The notes beneath the pieces are model-generated. The model was given only the letters and a program-made list of their open reading frames with translations. It was not told the origin of the DNA and ran no database searches. Below, in pieces: positions 8,482 through 16,755 of a stretch of 64,000 bases of DNA (its first letter is position 1; the number at the start of each line of letters is the position of its first letter). Location: the NCBI RefSeq assembly GCF_026810505.1, contig NZ_CP101750.1:7552515-7616514 (forward strand). The letters are read 5' to 3'. The DNA comes from Streptomyces sp. Je 1-369 (GTDB lineage Bacteria > Actinomycetota > Actinomycetes > Streptomycetales > Streptomycetaceae). A program made the position numbers and the translations under genes.

Positions 8482-8514
8482 AATGGTGCCGACCGGAGTC
8501 CGGTCGGCACCATT
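8482..8514. terminator. Bidirectional stem-loop terminator
   Basis: A perfect 15-bp inverted repeat (8482-8496 with 8500-8514) with a 3-base loop, followed by a T-rich stretch on the + strand and preceded by A-rich sequence. It lies between the tRNA and the stop of the convergent GntR gene, so it can end both transcripts. Confidence 0.85.
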
Positions 8515-8530
8515 CTTCTTGTGGCGGCGC

Positions 8531-9193
8531 TCAGGTCGTGGCCCACAGTGACCGTACGTGACCCAGGTGTCGCGCCATGCACTTCTCCGCTCCCTTGGCA
8601 TCGCCCGCCAGCATCAGGTCGAGGAGTTCGATGTGCTCCTCGGCGGACGGGGTCAGCTGGTCGCGCTCGTCCAGGGCCGTCAGGCCGTAGAGGCGGGAGC
8701 GCTTGCGGAGGTCGCCGACCGTTTCGACCAGGCGGTCGTTGCCCGAGAGGGCGAGGAGTGAGAGGTGGAAGCGGCGGTCGGCCTCCAGATAGCCGATGAG
8801 GTCGTGGTCGCGGGCGGCACGCACGATCTCCTCGGCGATCGGACGCAGTACCTCCAGGTCCTCCTTGGCGGCCGTGCGCGTGATCCGTCCGATCATGGGG
8901 ATCTCGATCAGGGCGCGGATCTCCGTGTACTGGTCGAGGTCGCGCTCGTTCACCTCGGTGACCCGGAAGCCCTTGTTGCGGACCGGCTCGACGAGCCCTT
9001 CACGGGCCAGGTCGAGCATCGCCTCGCGCACCGGCGTCGCCGAGATGCCGAAGTCCTCGGCCAAGCCGGGCGCGGAGTAGATCTCGCCGGGGCGCAGCTC
9101 GCCCGAGATCAGGGCGGCCCGCAGTGCGTGGCCGACCTGGTCGCGCAGCCGCTCCCTGGTGGTGATGAGGTTCTTCTGCTTCAGGTGCCCCAT
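8531..9193 (-). CDS. GntR/FadR-type (FCD) regulator of hydroxyproline genes
   Basis: 220 residues. The N-terminal winged helix-turn-helix (residues about 10-75, ALISGELRPGEIYSAPGLAEDFGIS then TPVREAML in the recognition region) is followed by a helical FCD ligand-binding domain (EIRALIEIPM, DRRFHLSLLALSGN with the His/Asp metal positions, EEHIELLDLML). ATG at 9193 is chosen because a GGAGGGG box lies 6 bases upstream; an earlier in-frame start would add 14 unlikely residues. It is the last gene downstream of the hydroxyproline epimerase and on the same strand. FCD regulators usually respond to small acids or amino acids, so hydroxyproline or a breakdown product is the likely effector. Confidence 0.85.
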   Translation of the reverse strand: MGHLKQKNLITTRERLRDQVGHALRAALISGELRPGEIYSAPGLAEDFGISATPVREAMLDLAREGLVEPVRNKGFRVTEVNERDLDQYTEIRALIEIPMIGRITRTAAKEDLEVLRPIAEEIVRAARDHDLIGYLEADRRFHLSLLALSGNDRLVETVGDLRKRSRLYGLTALDERDQLTPSAEEHIELLDLMLAGDAKGAEKCMARHLGHVRSLWATT

Positions 9194-9235
9194 GGTGTCC
9201 CCTCCGGTGGTACCCGCGCCCGCGCGGATCACCAA

Positions 9236-9254
9236 AGTACAATGTCACGTTGCC
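9236..9254 (-). promoter_or_regulatory. Possible operator upstream of gntR
   Basis: Read on the - strand this is GGCAACGTGACATTGTACT. It shares a GCAA-N4-ACATT-(N2)-ACT pattern with the box upstream of the collagenase gene at 16756, and its complement shares GTCACGTTGC with one unit of the repeat array at 10324-10398. Autoregulation by the GntR protein is inferred. Confidence 0.3.
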
Positions 9255-9281
9255 AGTTCGGGGCTCCGGGGGATACGGGGG

Positions 9282-10286
9282 TCAGAGTGTGAAGCCCGCC
9301 GGGAACGGGTCGTCGGGGTCCAGGAAGTACTGGGCCGTGCCCGTGATCCAGGCCCGGCCGGTGATCCTGGGCACGACCGCGGGCAGGCCCGCCACCTCCG
9401 TCTCCGCCACGAGTCGGCCCGTGAACTCCGTACCGATGAACGACTCGTTGACGAAGTCGCGGTCCAGCGGGAGTTCGCCGCGGGCGTGCAGCTGTGCCAT
9501 GCGCGCCGACGTGCCCGTGCCGCACGGCGAGCGGTCGAACCAGCCCGGGTGGATCGCCATGGCGTGCCGGGAGCGGCGGGCGTCCGAGCCGGGCGCGGCC
9601 AGGTAGACGTGTTTGACTCCGCTGATGTCCGGCTGTTCGGGGTGCGTCGGGCGGTCCGGCGACGCGTTGATCGCGTCCATCACGGCGAGCCCCGCCGCGA
9701 GCAGGTCGTCCTTGCGCGCACGGTCGAACGGCAGCCCCAGCGCGTCGAGCTGGACGAAGGCGTAGAAGTTTCCGCCGTAGGCCATGTCGTACGTCACCGT
9801 GCCGTACCCCGGCACCTCGACCTTGCGGTCCAGGGCGACACAGAACGCGGGAACGTTGGTGAGCGTGGCCGAGGTGGCCGCGCCGTCGGTCACCCGTACG
9901 TCGACGGCGACCAGGCCCGCCGGAGTGTCCAGGCGGACCGTCGTGACCGGCTCGGTGACCTGCACCATCCCGGTCTCCACCAGGACGGTCGCCACGCCGA
10001 TCGTGCCGTGGCCACACATCGGGAGGAGCCCGGACACCTCGATGTAGAGGACTCCGTAGTCGGCGTCGGGACGGGTCGGGGGCTGGAGGATGGCACCGCT
10101 CATCGCGGAGTGGCCGCGCGGCTCGTACATCAGGAGCGTGCGCAGGTGGTCCATGTGCTCGATGAAGTGCAGCCTGCGGTCGGCCATGGTGGCGCCCGGG
10201 ATCACCCCGACGCCGCCGGTGATCACGCGGGTGGGCATGCCCTCGGTGTGCGAGTCGACGGCGTGGAACACGTGACGGGTGCGCAT
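9282..10286 (-). CDS. 4-hydroxyproline 2-epimerase (proline racemase family)
   Basis: 334 residues of the proline racemase family. Both catalytic cysteines are present: Cys91 in PMCGHGTIG and a second Cys near 255 in the SPCGTGTSA motif, which separates epimerases/racemases from the 3-hydroxyproline dehydratases that have Thr at one position. The family epimerises trans-4-hydroxy-L-proline to cis-4-hydroxy-D-proline. Neighbours coding for a D-amino-acid-type dehydrogenase and a DapA-like deaminase support that substrate over proline or diaminopimelate. The gene is separated from the DapA-like gene by a 135-base region holding a five-copy repeat, so it may have its own promoter. Confidence 0.9.
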   Translation of the reverse strand: MRTRHVFHAVDSHTEGMPTRVITGGVGVIPGATMADRRLHFIEHMDHLRTLLMYEPRGHSAMSGAILQPPTRPDADYGVLYIEVSGLLPMCGHGTIGVATVLVETGMVQVTEPVTTVRLDTPAGLVAVDVRVTDGAATSATLTNVPAFCVALDRKVEVPGYGTVTYDMAYGGNFYAFVQLDALGLPFDRARKDDLLAAGLAVMDAINASPDRPTHPEQPDISGVKHVYLAAPGSDARRSRHAMAIHPGWFDRSPCGTGTSARMAQLHARGELPLDRDFVNESFIGTEFTGRLVAETEVAGLPAVVPRITGRAWITGTAQYFLDPDDPFPAGFTL

Positions 10287-10323
10287 GGGCGTCTCTCCCT
10301 CCGGTTGTCGTACGTGAACCTTC

Positions 10324-10405
10324 GGCGGTCACGTGGATTGGCGGTCACGTGGATTGGCGGTCACGTTGCTCGGCGGTCACGTGGACCTTCGGCGGTCATA
10401 CGTGG
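10324..10405. repeat. Five-copy GGCGGTCACGTGG direct repeat array
   Basis: GGCGGTCA occurs at 10324, 10340, 10356, 10372 and 10391 (spacings 16, 16, 16 and 19), four copies continuing as CACGTGG or CACGTTG and the last as TACGTGG. The array fills the gap upstream of the epimerase gene, so it is well placed to be a regulator-binding array or upstream activating region. Confidence 0.85.
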
Positions 10406-10421
10406 TCCGTTGAGCGTCGGG

Positions 10422-11330
10422 TCAGCGGTGGCCCGCCGCCGTCGCCTTCTCCGTGGCCGACCGCACCAACGCCTCCGTGGCGCCGGACAGCGGGGAGCGC
10501 GGCGGGCGGGTCGGGCCGCCGCGTCGGCCCACGATGTCCATCGACAGCTTGATGGACTGCACGAACTCCGTCTTGGAGTCCTGGCGCAGAAGCGGATGCA
10601 GCGAACGGTAGAGGGGGAGCGCCGTCGCCAGGTCGTGGGCGCGGGCGGCGCCGTAGAGCTCCGCGCAGGTGGCGGGGAAGGCGTTCGGGTATCCGGCGAT
10701 CCAGCCGACCGCGCCCGCGAGGGCGAGTTCGAGCAGAACGTCGTCCGCGCCGATCAACAGGTCCAGGTCCGGCGCGAGTTCGGCGATCTCGTACGCCCTG
10801 CGGACGTCGCCGGAGAACTCCTTCACGGCTACGACCGTGCCGTCGCCGTGCAGCCGGGCCAGCACGTCCGGGGTCAGGTCGACGCGGGTGTCGAGGGGGT
10901 TGTTGTACGCGACCACGGGCAGGCCGGCCCCGGCGACCTCGGCGTAGTGGGACCGTACGGCGTCTTCGTCGGCGCGGTAGGTGTTCGGCGGCAGGAGGAG
11001 CACGGAGCCGCAGCCCGCCTCCGCCGCGTGCTCGGCCCAGCGGCGGGACTCCGCGCTGCCGTACGCGGCGACGCCGGGCATCACGCGGGCTCCGTCGCCC
11101 GCGGCCTCTACGGCGGTACGGACGACGCGGGCGCGTTCGTCGTCGGTCAGGGTCTGGTACTCGCCCAGGGAGCCGTTCGGGACGACGCCGTCGCAGCCGT
11201 TGCCCATGAGGTGGCCGACGTGCTCGGCGTAGGCGTCGTAGTCGATGGAGAGGTCCTCGCGCAGGGGGAGCGCGGTGGCGACCATGATGCCGCGCCAGGG
11301 GCGGTCTGCGGTCCAGTTTCCTGCGGTCAT
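10422..11330 (-). CDS. DapA-family lyase/deaminase, probable pyrroline-4-hydroxy-2-carboxylate deaminase
   Basis: 302 residues of the dihydrodipicolinate synthase family. The Schiff-base lysine is Lys170 (VVAVKEFSGD), the proton-relay Tyr is Tyr142 (VVAYNNP) and the substrate-carboxylate loop is GSLGE at 53-57. In bacterial hydroxyproline catabolism a DapA homologue deaminates delta1-pyrroline-4-hydroxy-2-carboxylate to 2-oxoglutarate semialdehyde, and the neighbours fit that step. The start overlaps the stop of the FAD oxidoreductase (ATGA). A general DapA-like aldolase cannot be ruled out from sequence alone, but the context makes the deaminase role most likely. Confidence 0.85.
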   Translation of the reverse strand: MTAGNWTADRPWRGIMVATALPLREDLSIDYDAYAEHVGHLMGNGCDGVVPNGSLGEYQTLTDDERARVVRTAVEAAGDGARVMPGVAAYGSAESRRWAEHAAEAGCGSVLLLPPNTYRADEDAVRSHYAEVAGAGLPVVAYNNPLDTRVDLTPDVLARLHGDGTVVAVKEFSGDVRRAYEIAELAPDLDLLIGADDVLLELALAGAVGWIAGYPNAFPATCAELYGAARAHDLATALPLYRSLHPLLRQDSKTEFVQSIKLSMDIVGRRGGPTRPPRSPLSGATEALVRSATEKATAAGHR

Positions 11331-13009
11331 GAGGGCTGCCCTTCGGTCGGGTGGTGGGGCGGGAGATCAGGAGGGTGAGGGGTGGTGGGAGGTTGTCGTT
11401 CCGGGGTGGTCAGGTTGGCCAGGACGCCCAGGGGGACCGGCGTCGCCAGCGGGCGTCGGTCGGGGGCGGTGCTGGGCGGTGCCTCGGGTGGGGCGGTGGC
11501 ACATGGGGGCGACGACAGGCACGACACGGCCCACCCGCACACCCGGCCCTGGCACCAGCCCATGCCCGCCCGGGTCAGCAGCTTCACGGAGCGTGCGTCC
11601 CGGGCGCCGTACTCCGTGATGGCCTCGCGGATCCGGTCCGCCGGGACCTCCTCGCAGCGGCAGACGTCGGTGTCGTCGGAGAGCCACCGCGTCCAGCCCT
11701 CACCCGGCGCGTGCGTGACGGCCATCGCGTCGGCGAAGGCGTTCATGCGGTCGCGGCGGCGACGCAGGGAACGTAGGCGCGAGCGCGGGGCGGGACGTCG
11801 GCCGGTCAGCCGGGACGCCACGGCCAGGGCCGCCAACTCGCCCTCGCCGAGGGCATGTTGTGCGCCGCCCACGCCCGACGTCTCGCCCGCCGACCACAGG
11901 CCGCGCAGCGAGGTCTCCTGCAGTGGGCTCAGGGCCAGGGCGTGCGTACCGTCCGGAGTGCGGCGTGTGGCGCAGCCCAGGCCGGTCGCCAGGTCGATCT
12001 GCGGGATCAGCCCGTGGCCCACGGCGAGGGCGTCGCAGTCGATACGCCGTTCCGTGCCCGGTATCGGACGCCACTCGTGGTCGAGTCGCGACACCGTCAC
12101 CGCTTCCACCCGGTCCTTGCCGTGCGCCTCGGTGACGGCGTGCCGCGTGCGCGGGCGAACCCGGTGGCGGAGCAGGGCCTTGGCGTGGTGTGCGCCCTCC
12201 GTGAGCTTGTGGGGCTGGGTGGCGAGGGCGCGCGGGTGGCGTGCGTACCCGAAGTACGAGGATGCCTCCAGCAGTTCGGGTACTTCGGCACCTGCCGTGA
12301 CGAGTGACCCGGCCACGGCCAGCAGGAGCGGGCCACTGCCTGCGACGATCACGCGTCTGCCGGGCAGGACGAGACCGGACTTCAGCATGGCCTGGGCGCC
12401 GCCCGCGCCGACGACACCGGGCAGGGTCCAGCCGGGGAAGGGGAGTTGTCGTTCGTACGAGCCCGTCGCCAGGAGGACCGCGCGCGCTCGCACCCGTGTC
12501 GAGCGCTGCTCCTCGCCGGGGCCGGGGCCGGGGTCGGCCGTAAGGGCGTGGATGGTCCAGTCGTTCTCGGCCTCGCGCGTCACCGTCCAGACGTGGTGGT
12601 CGAAGAGGCAGGTGACGTCGCCGGTTCGCAGTCGGTCACGCAGGTCGGTGAAGACGGGCCAGTCGTGGTGCAGGGCTTCGGGGCGGGTGGCGTGCGTGGC
12701 CGGTGCGGGGTGCCGGTAGAACTGGCCGCCCGGTTGTGGGGCTGAGTCCAACAGCGCCACGGACAGGCCTAGTTCAGCGGCCGTCACGGCGCCTGCGAGG
12801 CCTGCGGGTCCGGCGCCGATCACCGCGAGATCGTACGGGTCGTGCTCGTATGGGGTGTGCTCGCATGGGTCGTGCTCGTACGGGTCGTGCGCATGAGGGT
12901 CGTGGGCATACGGGTCGTGCGCATACGGGTCGTGCTCGGACGGTGGTGTCTCGTACCCCTCGGCCGCGCGGTCTCCAAGACGGCGGGCATCACTTCTCGA
13001 ACCCGGCAT
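11327..13009 (-). CDS. FAD/NAD(P)-dependent oxidoreductase with BFD-like [2Fe-2S] domain, D-hydroxyproline dehydrogenase subunit
   Basis: 560 residues. After an unusual N-terminal run of seven HDPY-type pentads (residues 25-59) comes an FAD Rossmann motif GAGPAGLAG at 65-73, a second dinucleotide motif (VIVAGSGPLLL) and a C-terminal BFD-like iron-sulphur site (CRCEE ... CQGRVC). This organisation matches the large subunit of hydrogen-cyanide-synthase/octopine-oxidase type amine dehydrogenases, where it works with a small [2Fe-2S] protein and a DAO-type subunit, both encoded just upstream. ATG 13009 is used; the open frame extends further only as a shadow of the neighbouring gene, which it overlaps by 20 bases. 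Electron transfer from the D-hydroxyproline-oxidising subunit is the likely role. Confidence 0.85.
   Translation of the reverse strand: MPGSRSDARRLGDRAAEGYETPPSEHDPYAHDPYAHDPHAHDPYEHDPCEHTPYEHDPYDLAVIGAGPAGLAGAVTAAELGLSVALLDSAPQPGGQFYRHPAPATHATRPEALHHDWPVFTDLRDRLRTGDVTCLFDHHVWTVTREAENDWTIHALTADPGPGPGEEQRSTRVRARAVLLATGSYERQLPFPGWTLPGVVGAGGAQAMLKSGLVLPGRRVIVAGSGPLLLAVAGSLVTAGAEVPELLEASSYFGYARHPRALATQPHKLTEGAHHAKALLRHRVRPRTRHAVTEAHGKDRVEAVTVSRLDHEWRPIPGTERRIDCDALAVGHGLIPQIDLATGLGCATRRTPDGTHALALSPLQETSLRGLWSAGETSGVGGAQHALGEGELAALAVASRLTGRRPAPRSRLRSLRRRRDRMNAFADAMAVTHAPGEGWTRWLSDDTDVCRCEEVPADRIREAITEYGARDARSVKLLTRAGMGWCQGRVCGWAVSCLSSPPCATAPPEAPPSTAPDRRPLATPVPLGVLANLTTPERQPPTTPHPPDLPPHHPTEGQPS
12833..12937 (-). 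repeat. Seven 15-bp tandem repeats coding EHDPY-type pentads
   Basis: 105 bases made of seven 15-bp units that encode EHDPY, AHDPY, AHDPH, AHDPY, EHDPC, EHTPY and EHDPY. The array sits directly in front of the FAD-binding motif. The unit length is a multiple of three so copy number can change in frame. Confidence 0.92.
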
Positions 13010-13298
13010 GACCGCTCCCCTCCTGCGTCGTGACCGTGTCGCCGGGGCGGGCGGTGACCAGGCAGGCGCGCCTGTTGGGGCGGCCGTTGACGGTGGCGAG
13101 GCAGTCGTAGCACTGGCCGATGCCGCAGAACGCCCCCCGCGGCTGCCTGCCACCCCTCGTGGTCCGCCAGGTGAGAACGCCCGCCGACCAGAGCACGGCC
13201 GCGATGGACTGGCCCGGCAGCGCGTCCAGTTGGCGTCCGTCGAAGGTGATCGTGAAGGTGGGCCCGGGGGAGGCCCCCACGAGCTCGGTCGGTTTCAC
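12990..13298 (-). CDS. Small [2Fe-2S] subunit of D-hydroxyproline dehydrogenase
   Basis: 102 residues, plant-type ferredoxin fold. The cluster-binding motif CGIGQCYDC and a later Cys in RRACL give the four ligands; a preceding ITFDGRQLDALPGQSIAAVL segment is the usual ubiquitin-like strand pair. The start GTG 13298 overlaps the stop of the DAO-type subunit (GTGA) and the gene overlaps the next one by 20 bases. Small proteins of this kind are the gamma subunit in heteromeric sarcosine-oxidase/HcnA-like dehydrogenases. The three genes are therefore read as one enzyme complex. Confidence 0.88.
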   Translation of the reverse strand: MKPTELVGASPGPTFTITFDGRQLDALPGQSIAAVLWSAGVLTWRTTRGGRQPRGAFCGIGQCYDCLATVNGRPNRRACLVTARPGDTVTTQEGSGHAGFEK

Positions 13299-14539
13299 CG
13301 GACTGCCTCCTCTCGTGCGAAGCGCTCCGGTGCGAACGGGGCGGGATCGAGCGGGAGTTCGGTGCCCGTCAGCATCGCGGAGATCAGCGCGCCGGTCGCC
13401 GGGGCGAGGCCGATGCCCGCGCCCTCGTGGCCGCAGGCGTGCAGCAGGCCGGGGAGGCGCGGGTCGGGGCCGATCGCCGGGAAGTGGTCCGGCAGGTACG
13501 GGCGGAACCCGGCGTAGGTGCGGATCGCCCGCACCTGTGCCAGGGCGGGGAACAGGCGTACCGCCTGGGCCGCGAGGCGGCGCAGGGCCTCCACCGACAG
13601 CGTACGGTCGAAGCCCACCCGTTCCCGGCTCGCCCCGATCAGCACCGGGCCCGCCGGTGTGCCCTCGACCACGGCGGAGGTCTGGAGCGCCGCCGAGCCG
13701 CTCGCGACGTCGGCGACGTACTCCGCGGAGTACACCTTGTGCCGCACCACGCGTGGCAGCGGTTCGGTGACGAGGACGAATCCGCGGCGGGGCAGCACCG
13801 GGAGCTCCAGGCCCGCAAGGCGGGCGACTTGACCTCCCCACGTACCGGCGGCGTTGAGTACGTGCGGTGCGTGCATCTCGCCGAGCCGCGTCGTCCGGAC
13901 GCCCCGTACGTCGCCCTGTCCGCCGGTGAGGATCGCGGTGACTTCCTCGCCGAGCCTGAGCGTGAGGTGCCCGGTGTCGGCGGCCGCCCGGAGCAGGTGT
14001 GCGGCGGCGAGGGCGGGCTGGACCTGGGCGTCCTGCGGATAGTGGACGCCGCCCGCCCTGCCCGGTGCGAGATGGGGTTCGAGGTCGGCGAGGCGGTCGG
14101 CCGGGACCTCCGTGGCCTCGACGCCCGCCTGCCGCTGCGCCGCGGCGAACCGGCGCAGGGCCGCGAGCTCGGGTTCGGTCGAGGCGACGACCACGCCGCC
14201 CTTCGTCTCGTACTCGATGCGGGAGGGCAGCTCGGCGGCGAGCTCGCGCCACAAGTGAGCCGAGTGGAGCGCGAGTTCGAGTTCTGGCCCCGGAGCCTTG
14301 TCGGAGACGAGCAGGTTGCCCTCGCCCGCGCCGGTCGTGCCGCCCGCGACGGGGCCGCGGTCGATGACGGTGACGTGGAGGCCGGCGCGGGCGGCGTAGT
14401 AGGCGCAGGCGGCGCCGACCACTCCGGCGCCGACGACTATGAGGTCTGCGGTGCGGGCGGGGGGCGAGGTGCGAGCGGGGGCCGAGGTATGGGCGCGGTT
14501 GGGGAGCTGTGACCGTTCGGACGCGTGTCTCGTGAGCAC
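13295..14539 (-). CDS. DAO-family FAD oxidoreductase, catalytic subunit of D-hydroxyproline dehydrogenase
   Basis: 414 residues of the D-amino acid oxidase/glycine oxidase family. The FAD-binding motif VVGAGVVGAACAYYAARAG begins near residue 35 after a Pro/Ala-rich N-terminus; the C-terminal HACGHEGAGIGLAPATG segment is the usual second FAD contact. It is the first gene of the operon. Start GTG 14539 lacks a clear ribosome-binding site and lies 2 bases after an AT-rich inverted-end box, so a start inside the variable N-terminus (up to about residue 30) is possible. Oxidation of cis-4-hydroxy-D-proline to the pyrroline is inferred from the epimerase and deaminase genes nearby. Confidence 0.85.
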   Translation of the reverse strand: MLTRHASERSQLPNRAHTSAPARTSPPARTADLIVVGAGVVGAACAYYAARAGLHVTVIDRGPVAGGTTGAGEGNLLVSDKAPGPELELALHSAHLWRELAAELPSRIEYETKGGVVVASTEPELAALRRFAAAQRQAGVEATEVPADRLADLEPHLAPGRAGGVHYPQDAQVQPALAAAHLLRAAADTGHLTLRLGEEVTAILTGGQGDVRGVRTTRLGEMHAPHVLNAAGTWGGQVARLAGLELPVLPRRGFVLVTEPLPRVVRHKVYSAEYVADVASGSAALQTSAVVEGTPAGPVLIGASRERVGFDRTLSVEALRRLAAQAVRLFPALAQVRAIRTYAGFRPYLPDHFPAIGPDPRLPGLLHACGHEGAGIGLAPATGALISAMLTGTELPLDPAPFAPERFAREEAVR

Positions 14540-14541
14540 GG

Positions 14542-14564
14542 CAGTAATATTTCACATGGCACTG
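14542..14564 (-). promoter_or_regulatory. Candidate operator in front of the hydroxyproline operon
   Basis: On the - strand the box reads CAGTGCCAT-N7-ATTACTG, with CAGT/ACTG inverted ends, immediately in front of the first operon gene. Its two halves recur as CAGTGCAAT-N5-ATTACTA upstream of the collagenase gene. It is one of the few AT-rich spots in the region. Confidence 0.45.
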
Positions 14565-14615
14565 TCGGTGCCAAGAGGTCGCACGCGTAAGGGAGTTGCC
14601 GGGCGCGGAGAAGTG

Positions 14616-15362
14616 CTAGTCGCGGCGGTGGTGCGTCCCGGGCGTGTACCCGTACGCCCTGCGGAACACGTCGATGAACGCGCTGGTCGACGACCATCCG
14701 CAGCGGTGCGCGACCGCCGTGACCGGCATGCCGTCGGCCAGCATGCGCAGCGCGTGGTAGAGGCGCAGCTGGGTGCGCCACTGCGGGAACGTCATGCCCA
14801 GCTCGCGGCGGAAGAGCCGACTCAGGGTGCGTTCGCCCGCGCCCGCTCCGGCGGCCAGTTCGGCCAGGCCTCGCGGATCCGCCGGGCTGTCGTGCAGCCG
14901 GTCGCAGACGGCGGCGAGGCGGGAGTCCGAAGGCGTGGGCAGCTGTACGGGCTGCTGCGGCGACGTGCGCAACTGGTCGAGGAGTACGGCCCGCAGGCGT
15001 CGGCGTTCCGGGGACTCGTCCTCCGGGTCCCGGGTGCAGGCGAGGATCAGTTCGCGCAGGAGCGGGCCGATGGAGAGCACGGTCGGGGCGTCGAGGCCGA
15101 GCGGGTTCGTGCCCGCCGGCAGGCCGACCAGGTGCAGGGCCAGGTGGCCGTGGGCGCGGTGGGCGTGGACGCAGCCCGCGGGGACCCAGATGGCCCGGGT
15201 GCCGGGCGCGAACCAGGTGCCCGCGTCGGTGGTGACGGCCACGACGCCGGAGCCCGCGTAGACGATCTGGTGGTCGTCGTGGCGGTGCGCGTCGATGCGT
15301 TCGCCGGGAGACAGTTCCCGGAGAGCGGTCGGCGCCTCGGGGGTGTGGCGGATTTTCGGCAC
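14616..15362 (-). CDS. AraC-family regulator with cupin sensor domain
   Basis: 248 residues. The N-terminal half is a cupin (SPGERIDAHRHDDHQIVYAGSG with the metal-type His residues, then the GTWFAPG and IWVPAG turns). The C-terminal 90 residues hold two helix-turn-helix motifs typical of AraC (LAELAAGAGAGERTLSRLFRRELG and VTAVAHRCGWSSTSAFIDVFRRAYGYTPG). It lies between the hydroxyproline operon and a divergently read MFS gene whose start is about 30 bases away, so it most likely controls that transporter and possibly the operon. Confidence 0.88.
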   Translation of the reverse strand: MPKIRHTPEAPTALRELSPGERIDAHRHDDHQIVYAGSGVVAVTTDAGTWFAPGTRAIWVPAGCVHAHRAHGHLALHLVGLPAGTNPLGLDAPTVLSIGPLLRELILACTRDPEDESPERRRLRAVLLDQLRTSPQQPVQLPTPSDSRLAAVCDRLHDSPADPRGLAELAAGAGAGERTLSRLFRRELGMTFPQWRTQLRLYHALRMLADGMPVTAVAHRCGWSSTSAFIDVFRRAYGYTPGTHHRRD

Positions 15363-15392
15363 AGGTTGGCACTTTATCGGAAGCGGGCCAGG

Positions 15393-16715
15393 GTGGCGGG
15401 TGGCGACGATGAGCCGGTGTTCTCCCGAACGAAAGCCGCGTCAGTCGCCCCTACGCCCTCCACTCCTCCGCCCTCCACTCCTCAGCCCGCCACTCCTACG
15501 TCGTCCAGTCGTACGCCGTCCACCCCTACGCCTTCGCCCCCGACCCCCCGCCGCCCCATCACCCTCCTGGCCCTCAGCCACGCCTGCGTCGACGTCTATC
15601 AGGGTGCCGTCGCCGCCCTCGTGCCGTTCTTCGTCGCCGAGCGCGCCTACGCCTACGCCGCCGCGTCCGGCATCGTGCTCGCCGCCTCGCTGCTGTCCTC
15701 CGTCGTCCAGCCCCTGTTCGGGGCGCTCACCGACAAGTGGGCCATGCCGTGGCTGCTGCCGGTGAGCACCCTGGTGGGCGGTGCGGGAGTCGCGCTCGCG
15801 GGCGTCGGCGGGAGCTACCCGGTGACGTTGCTGGTCGTCGCCGTGTCGGGCGTCGGCGTCGCCGCGTACCACCCGGAGGCCGCACGCGTGGCCCGGCAGG
15901 CGAGCCGGGGGAGTCACACCGCGATGAGCTGGTTCTCGCTCGGCGGCAACGTCGGCTTCGCGACCGCGCCCCTGCTGGTCTCCGCCGTCGTCGCCACGGG
16001 CGGCCTGCGCGCCTCCCCGCTCCTGGTCGTGCCCGCCCTCGCGGGAGCGGTGCTGTGCGTGGCGGCGGCGCGGGGCCTCCGGGCGGCACGGGACGCGGCG
16101 GGCCCGCGGGAGGAGGCCGCCCAGGGGGGAGGCCAGGTCGCCGCCGAGGACGACTGGCCGTCGTTCCTCAAGCTGTCCGGCGCCGTCGTCTGCCGCTCGG
16201 TCGTCTTCACCGGACTGAGTACGTTCATCGCGCTGTACGTCCCCGAGCGCACCGGAGCGGGTGAAGTCGCGGGCACGGTCGCCCTGTTCGTGCTCTACCT
16301 CGGCGGCGCGGTCGGGACCGTCGCGGGCGGCCGGCTCGCCGCCCGGCACGGCCGCCTCCCCGTCGTCAGGTGGTCGTACGCCCTGACCGTCCTCGCGGTG
16401 GCCGGAGTCGTCCTCGTCCCCGGGCCCCTTCTCTACGTCTTCGTCGCACTCACCTCGGCAGGCCTGTACGTGCCGTTCTCCCTGCACATCACCCTCGGGC
16501 AGGACTACCTGCCGCGCCGCATGGGCACCGCGAGCGGCGTCACTCTGGGGCTGACGGTGAGCATCGGAGGCCTCGCGAGTCCGCTGATCGGGGCGGTCGC
16601 GGACGCCGCCTCCCTGCGGACGGCGCTCGCTCCGCTGACCGTGCTGCCCGCGCTCGGCTGGCTCCTCCTGCGCACGCTGCGCGAGCCGGGCACGGAGGGT
16701 GTCGTCAGCCCTTGA
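15393..16715 (+). CDS. MFS transporter (drug/metabolite efflux type)
   Basis: About 440 residues with twelve predicted hydrophobic segments starting at ITLLALSHACVDVYQG; the LFGALTDKW loop is the MFS motif A region. The overall look, with an early HACVD motif and two six-helix halves, is of the fosmidomycin-resistance type permeases. The first 50 residues are a Thr/Pro/Ser-rich low-complexity stretch coded by CTCC-rich near-repeats, absent from usual relatives. The start is uncertain: GTG 15393 and GTG 15417 are both possible. Divergent to the AraC regulator, which may control it. Cargo unknown. Confidence 0.8.
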   Translation: MAGGDDEPVFSRTKAASVAPTPSTPPPSTPQPATPTSSSRTPSTPTPSPPTPRRPITLLALSHACVDVYQGAVAALVPFFVAERAYAYAAASGIVLAASLLSSVVQPLFGALTDKWAMPWLLPVSTLVGGAGVALAGVGGSYPVTLLVVAVSGVGVAAYHPEAARVARQASRGSHTAMSWFSLGGNVGFATAPLLVSAVVATGGLRASPLLVVPALAGAVLCVAAARGLRAARDAAGPREEAAQGGGQVAAEDDWPSFLKLSGAVVCRSVVFTGLSTFIALYVPERTGAGEVAGTVALFVLYLGGAVGTVAGGRLAARHGRLPVVRWSYALTVLAVAGVVLVPGPLLYVFVALTSAGLYVPFSLHITLGQDYLPRRMGTASGVTLGLTVSIGGLASPLIGAVADAASLRTALAPLTVLPALGWLLLRTLREPGTEGVVSP

Positions 16716-16755
16716 CGGCCAAATTGGCGGCGACCAACGGCTCCTGAGGGGTTGT

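Noticed and set aside
14439..15392. Long N-terminal extension of the MFS gene
   Set aside because: It runs antisense across the AraC gene; hydrophobic helices begin only after 15500.
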